From: an uncultured Bacillota bacterium
Lineage (GTDB): Bacteria > Bacillota > Sulfobacillia > UBA995 > UBA9673
Length of the DNA: 8,719 bases
Reading direction: 5' to 3'
Assembly (NCBI GenBank): GCA_937863905.1
Contig: CALMHV010000127.1
Span: 1-8,719, forward strand
Of this stretch, positions 6,798-8,719 are shown one piece after another; position 1 is the first letter of the stretch, and every line of letters begins with the position of its first letter. The position numbers were made by a program, and so were the translations under genes. The notes below the pieces were generated by a model, which did not search any database, was not told where the DNA came from, and saw only the letters and a program-made list of their open reading frames with translations.

Positions 6798-7619
6798 CTA
6801 GGAATCTGTGCCCTTCCGGGCCTCGCGCCGGAGAAGACTGACCAGGTAAGCCACAAGGGTCACGGAAACCAAGGCAATGAAGGTCTCCGTGGCGAGCACG
6901 GCGCCAAGACCGGGCCGGGCGATGAGCAGGGCAAAGTAGTTGAGAAAGCCATGGACGAGAATGAGAGCGCCCAGAGCGACCAGCCCCCGGCCGACGCTCC
7001 GGCTCCAGGCGAAGGTCACCAGACCCGCCGTCGCCAGGTGGAAGATGATGGCCGAGAAGCGCTCGATGACCGCCGGGGCCAGGGCAAAGACTCCCCCGCT
7101 TGCGGCCAGGCCGGTCCCCAAGACTGGGGAGAGCACCACGGCCGCCTCGATGGCGCCGAACCCGGCCCCGGCGGCGGCGCCGACCACCACGGCCCGCCAG
7201 AGAACCAGGTGGGCGGGGCCTCCGTCACTCCTTCGGGCAAGTCCGGCCGGGACAATCCCGGCCAGGGCGGAGAGCAGCTTCACCGGCTCCTGAACGAGGC
7301 CGGAGGCCAAGACGACGGGCAGCATGAGGATGGCCTGGTTGGCCGTGGCCAGGTTGGCCATCGTCCAGCGGCCCAGCGCCGACTGCAGCGGGACTTGGAC
7401 GAGCGCCAGGGCGGGCGGGAAGAGGACCGCCGCGGCGCCGAAGGAGACAAGCCCGCCGAGCCAGAGCCGCCAGAGGGGCGCGGGCGCCGGCCCCACCCGC
7501 AAGGCCGGCCGAGTCGCCAGGAGGAAAAGAGCGAAGACCACGGCCGTCAGGCCCAGGGTCAGGACCGCGCCGCCCCAGCCAATCTGCCCGAGGATGCCGC
7601 CAGGCGAGTCCCAGACCAT
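6798..7619 (-). CDS. YhfC/CPBP-like intramembrane glutamic protease homologue, first motif Glu replaced by Gln
   Basis: A 273-residue polytopic membrane protein with about seven hydrophobic segments. Motifs in order: VQEPVK (Gln110-Glu111-Pro-Val-Lys114), GAGFGAIEA (Glu158), IERFSAIIFH (Glu186, Arg187, His194) and HGFLN (His223, Asn227). Spacing and context match YhfC and more broadly the Rce1/CPBP/PrsW glutamic intramembrane proteases, whose motifs are EExxxR or EExxK, a membrane His, and HxxxN. The first Glu of the pair is Gln here (CAG, one base from GAG), so proteolysis may be lost or changed. The ATG at 7619 is preceded by a G-rich ribosome-binding site. It starts 33 nt after the thioredoxin-like gene and ends 16 nt before the lipoprotein start, as in an operon. 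The family assignment is from motif memory and is moderate. Confidence 0.7.
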   Translation of the reverse strand: MVWDSPGGILGQIGWGGAVLTLGLTAVVFALFLLATRPALRVGPAPAPLWRLWLGGLVSFGAAAVLFPPALALVQVPLQSALGRWTMANLATANQAILMLPVVLASGLVQEPVKLLSALAGIVPAGLARRSDGGPAHLVLWRAVVVGAAAGAGFGAIEAAVVLSPVLGTGLAASGGVFALAPAVIERFSAIIFHLATAGLVTFAWSRSVGRGLVALGALILVHGFLNYFALLIARPGLGAVLATETFIALVSVTLVAYLVSLLRREARKGTDS

Positions 7620-7652
7620 GTCTCCCCCCCTCTCGTCCCTGTCCGGGCCGCC

Positions 7653-8174
7653 TCAGGGTCCGCCCGTCAGCTGCTTGACCGTCTCGCGGAGTTCGGAGAG
7701 CGACCCCTCGCCCCAGCCCAGGCTCACCTTGTGGATGACGCCCGCTCCGTTCACAAAGAGTGTGCAGGGTATGCCGGTGATGCCGTAAGCCGTCCAGGCC
7801 TTGCCTTCGGGGTCCACGAGGATCGTCAGACCCGTGGGCTGGAGGAAGGTGAGGTCCTCCTGAGTGCCGTAGCTCACGATGTAGAGTTTAAACCCCTTGG
7901 CCTCAAGCTCCGCTCGAATGGGCTGCAACTGCAGCGCCTCTTCGCGACACGGGCCTCAGCCATAGGAGAAAAACATCACCGAGTAGGGCTTACCCGACCG
8001 GTCGGCGGGAAGGTTGACCACCGCGCCGGTGCCGGATTCCGTGAGGGATATGCCCGGAGCCATCGCCCCGACCAGCGGGAGGCCGGGGGCGGCCGCCCTC
8101 CGGCAGGAAGCCGCGCCCACAGCCAGCACGGCGATAGCGAGAGCCACGGCGACCAGCAGTCGACCCCTTCTCAC
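7653..8174 (-). CDS. Selenocysteine-containing TlpA/ResA-like thioredoxin lipoprotein (in-frame UGA = Sec73)
   Basis: Predicted 173-residue thiol-disulfide oxidoreductase outside the membrane. GTG start at 8174, with AGGAGGTG 8 nt upstream. The N-terminus MRRGR is followed by a hydrophobic segment and GAASC (Cys24, a weak lipobox), so it is probably lipid-anchored. Then PYSVMFFSYG, TGA at 7958-7956, GPCREEALQL: this is the TlpA/ResA active-site context (usually FWATWCGPCREE) with UGA exactly replacing the first Cys, giving Sec73-Gly-Pro-Cys76. Downstream the frame stays open for 100 codons with normal thioredoxin features: strand KLYIVSYG, ILVDPEGKAWTAYGITGIP with cis-Pro136, then TLFVNGAGVIHKV and a C-terminal helix. 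A SECIS-like hairpin follows the UGA. Conventional gene calling would split it into a 72-residue stub and a headless 91-residue ORF. A nonsense mutation of TGC to TGA is the main alternative. Selenocysteine machinery genes are not in the window. Confidence 0.85.
7915..7944 (-). promoter_or_regulatory. Bacterial SECIS-like stem-loop downstream of the UGA
   Basis: Starting 12 nt after the UGA, the mRNA can fold as CGAA / GA / GG / C-bulge / GCUGC, apical loop AGUU, GCAGC / CC / A / UUCG. That is 11 base pairs with one 2x1 internal loop and one bulged C. The apical loop (7930-7927) lies 25 nt after the UGA and has G as its second base. This fits the known rules for bacterial SECIS elements: loop about 16-37 nt from the UGA, a short upper stem, and G in the first two loop bases. 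The folding was done by hand; no energy was calculated. Confidence 0.7.
7956..7958 (-). other. In-frame UGA proposed as selenocysteine codon
   Basis: TGA on the minus strand at codon 73 of the thioredoxin-like gene, in the first cysteine position of the CxxC motif. Coding continues in the same frame on both sides, and Cys76 gives a U-x-x-C redox pair. Confidence 0.8.
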
Positions 8175-8324
8175 GTGCCGGCCACCTCCTCTGTCTGTAA
8201 TCTTGCAGCTTTCCCGTGGTTCGCCGTCGGCCCGACCAAACCCTCCGGGCCACGAGAGAGCCGGGGCCGCCCAACAGGACGGCCGGCCCGGTTGGGCAAG
8301 CTAGGGCCGGAGGGACCCCGACGA
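8175..8324. other. Divergent intergenic region with inverted repeat
   Basis: These 150 nt separate the minus-strand selenoprotein gene from the plus-strand small membrane protein. They contain a 7-bp inverted repeat GCCCAAC / GTTGGGC (8269-8275 and 8291-8297, 15 nt apart) enclosing a GGCCGGCC palindrome (8281-8288). I found no convincing -35/-10 pair for either direction. Confidence 0.4.
8183..8190 (-). promoter_or_regulatory. Shine-Dalgarno of the selenoprotein gene
   Basis: AGGAGGTG is a full 8-base complement to the 16S rRNA 3' end and lies 8 nt before the GTG at 8174. This is strong evidence that the 72-residue leader-plus-strand segment is a real, translated gene start rather than a pseudogene remnant. 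Confidence 0.8.
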
Positions 8325-8621
8325 ATGGACAGCGCGGCCCTGGACTTGCCCACGGTCCTGGCCTACCTCGCGGCGGCCAGTTCCATCTACTTCTTGGTGA
8401 GCCTGCTCACGGCCCTCAGCCACGGCGAGGCGGATACCCGTCTCCGGGCCTGGGGGTTAGGGGTGTCCCTGGTTCTGCTGATGCTGACTAGTTTCTTCCG
8501 ACCGCTCCCGGGCCAGACCCCCGCCGGTGGCGAGCCGCTCCGGCGCCCCCCGCGCCTCCCGGAAATGAGACGCCACGAGGACGTGGGAGAGCGGTGGCCC
8601 GAGCGCCGAGCCCCGGGGTGA
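8325..8621 (+). CDS. Small two-helix membrane protein, unknown function
   Basis: The protein is 98 residues from the ATG at 8325, with GGAGGG 10 nt upstream. Two hydrophobic helices are clear: residues about 10-31 (VLAYLAAASSIYFLVSLLTA) and 42-59 (AWGLGVSLVLLMLTSFFR), joined by a short charged loop HGEADTRLR. The tail from 60 is proline- and arginine-rich, polar and probably disordered. Third codon positions are mostly G or C, as in the neighbouring genes. A terminator-like hairpin begins 5 nt after the stop. I do not recognise the family. It is divergent from the selenoprotein cluster and may or may not be related to it. The same frame is open far upstream as an antisense artefact; the ribosome-binding site and hydrophobic helices place the true start at 8325. 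Confidence 0.65.
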   Translation: MDSAALDLPTVLAYLAAASSIYFLVSLLTALSHGEADTRLRAWGLGVSLVLLMLTSFFRPLPGQTPAGGEPLRRPPRLPEMRRHEDVGERWPERRAPG

Positions 8622-8626
8622 GCGGC

Positions 8627-8654
8627 GGGGCGCTCCCCCGGAGGAGAGCGCCCC
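8627..8654. terminator. Rho-independent-type terminator after the small membrane protein gene
   Basis: A 9-bp stem GGGGCGCTC / GAGCGCCCC (8627-8635 with 8646-8654) closes a C/G-rich loop that can add two more pairs with one bulge. On the plus strand GTTTCT follows, a short U-rich tail. It also lies just beyond the 3' end of the minus-strand gene that enters at 8668. Confidence 0.65.
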
Positions 8655-8665
8655 GTTTCTGGGCT

Positions 8666-8719
8666 CTACGTGCCGGCCGTGTCGATATGCACGTAGTCCT
8701 TGAAGATGAACCCCTCTTT
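8666..8719 (-). CDS. C-terminal tail of a minus-strand gene, product uncertain
   Basis: The last 17 codons of an open frame read KEGFIFKDYVHIDTAGT, with TAG at 8668-8666; the start lies beyond the window. The tail YVHIDTAG is reminiscent of the FVHvDtrG C-terminal zinc-site segment of M15/DUF882-type peptidoglycan peptidases, in which His and Asp are functional. This is a guess from very few residues. The terminator-like hairpin at 8627-8654, directly beyond the stop, supports a real gene end. Confidence 0.45.
   Translation of the reverse strand, partial: KEGFIFKDYVHIDTAGT

Noticed and set aside
7653..7958. Separate short gene starting at TTG 7928, downstream of a 72-residue gene ending at the TGA
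   Set aside because: It would lack the redox motif and first strand of the thioredoxin fold, has no ribosome-binding site, and the TGA falls precisely at a catalytic residue with a SECIS-like hairpin. One selenoprotein is simpler.
7956..7958. Nonsense mutation or sequencing error making a pseudogene
   Set aside because: Not excluded, since TGC to TGA is one base. It is disfavoured because the rest of the gene is undamaged, the start signals are strong, and the stop is at the one codon where Sec would be expected.
8171..8353. 60-residue minus-strand ORF overlapping the selenoprotein start by GTGA
   Set aside because: The four-base overlap looks like translational coupling, but the product is low-complexity, Arg/Gly/Pro-rich, and overlaps the start of the opposite-strand gene and the intergenic repeat.
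6588..8621. 677-codon open frame on the plus strand across the envelope cluster
   Set aside because: Antisense artefact of high GC content; only its last 98 codons, from the ATG at 8325, look like protein.

Overview
The window is high-GC DNA with densely packed genes, strong AGGAGG-type ribosome-binding sites and frequent GTG starts. The gene content (a FadN-type beta-oxidation protein with the dehydrogenase domain first, a copper-amine-oxidase-N domain joined to a CapA-like domain, a YhfC-like membrane protein) suggests a high-GC Bacillota, perhaps of the Symbiobacterium/Limnochordia kind. That placement is inferred from protein families and translation signals; no marker gene is present.

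Layout: (1) 1-457, plus strand, the end of a GNAT acetyltransferase. (2) 582-4193, minus strand, a two-gene fatty-acid beta-oxidation operon: fadN-like (3-hydroxyacyl-CoA dehydrogenase + enoyl-CoA hydratase), then fadA-like thiolase, 12 nt apart. (3) 4194-4481, a divergent control region with a perfect CAAAC-N4-GTTTG palindrome, the form of operator described for the TetR-family fatty-acid regulator PsrA. (4) 4482-5972, plus strand, a secreted CapA-like protein with an N-terminal copper-amine-oxidase-N domain. (5) 6029-8174, minus strand, a three-gene cell-envelope cluster: thioredoxin-like lipoprotein, YhfC-like intramembrane protein, DUF3108-like lipoprotein. (6) 8325-8621, plus strand, a small two-helix membrane protein. 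(7) 8666-8719, minus strand, the C-terminal tail of another gene. The convergent gene ends at about 463-490, 5975-6043 and 8627-8654 are occupied by GC-rich hairpins.

The main discovery is in the TlpA/ResA-like gene at 7653-8174. A naive reading splits it into two ORFs at an in-frame TGA (7956-7958). That TGA sits exactly where the first cysteine of the thioredoxin CGPC motif belongs, giving Sec-Gly-Pro-Cys followed by Arg-Glu-Glu, and the frame then stays open for 100 codons of normal thioredoxin-fold sequence. A stem-loop with an AGUU apical loop 25 nt after the UGA has the size and position of a bacterial SECIS element. I read this gene as an unannotated, membrane-anchored selenoprotein thiol-disulfide oxidoreductase. 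The neighbouring intramembrane protein has Gln in place of the first Glu of the expected EExxK/R motif, so it may be an inactive or altered glutamic protease.

How the genes fit together: fadN and fadA supply the hydratase, dehydrogenase and thiolase steps of beta-oxidation, probably under an acyl-CoA-responsive repressor. The minus-strand cluster looks like an extracytoplasmic redox and envelope-maintenance unit of unknown purpose.
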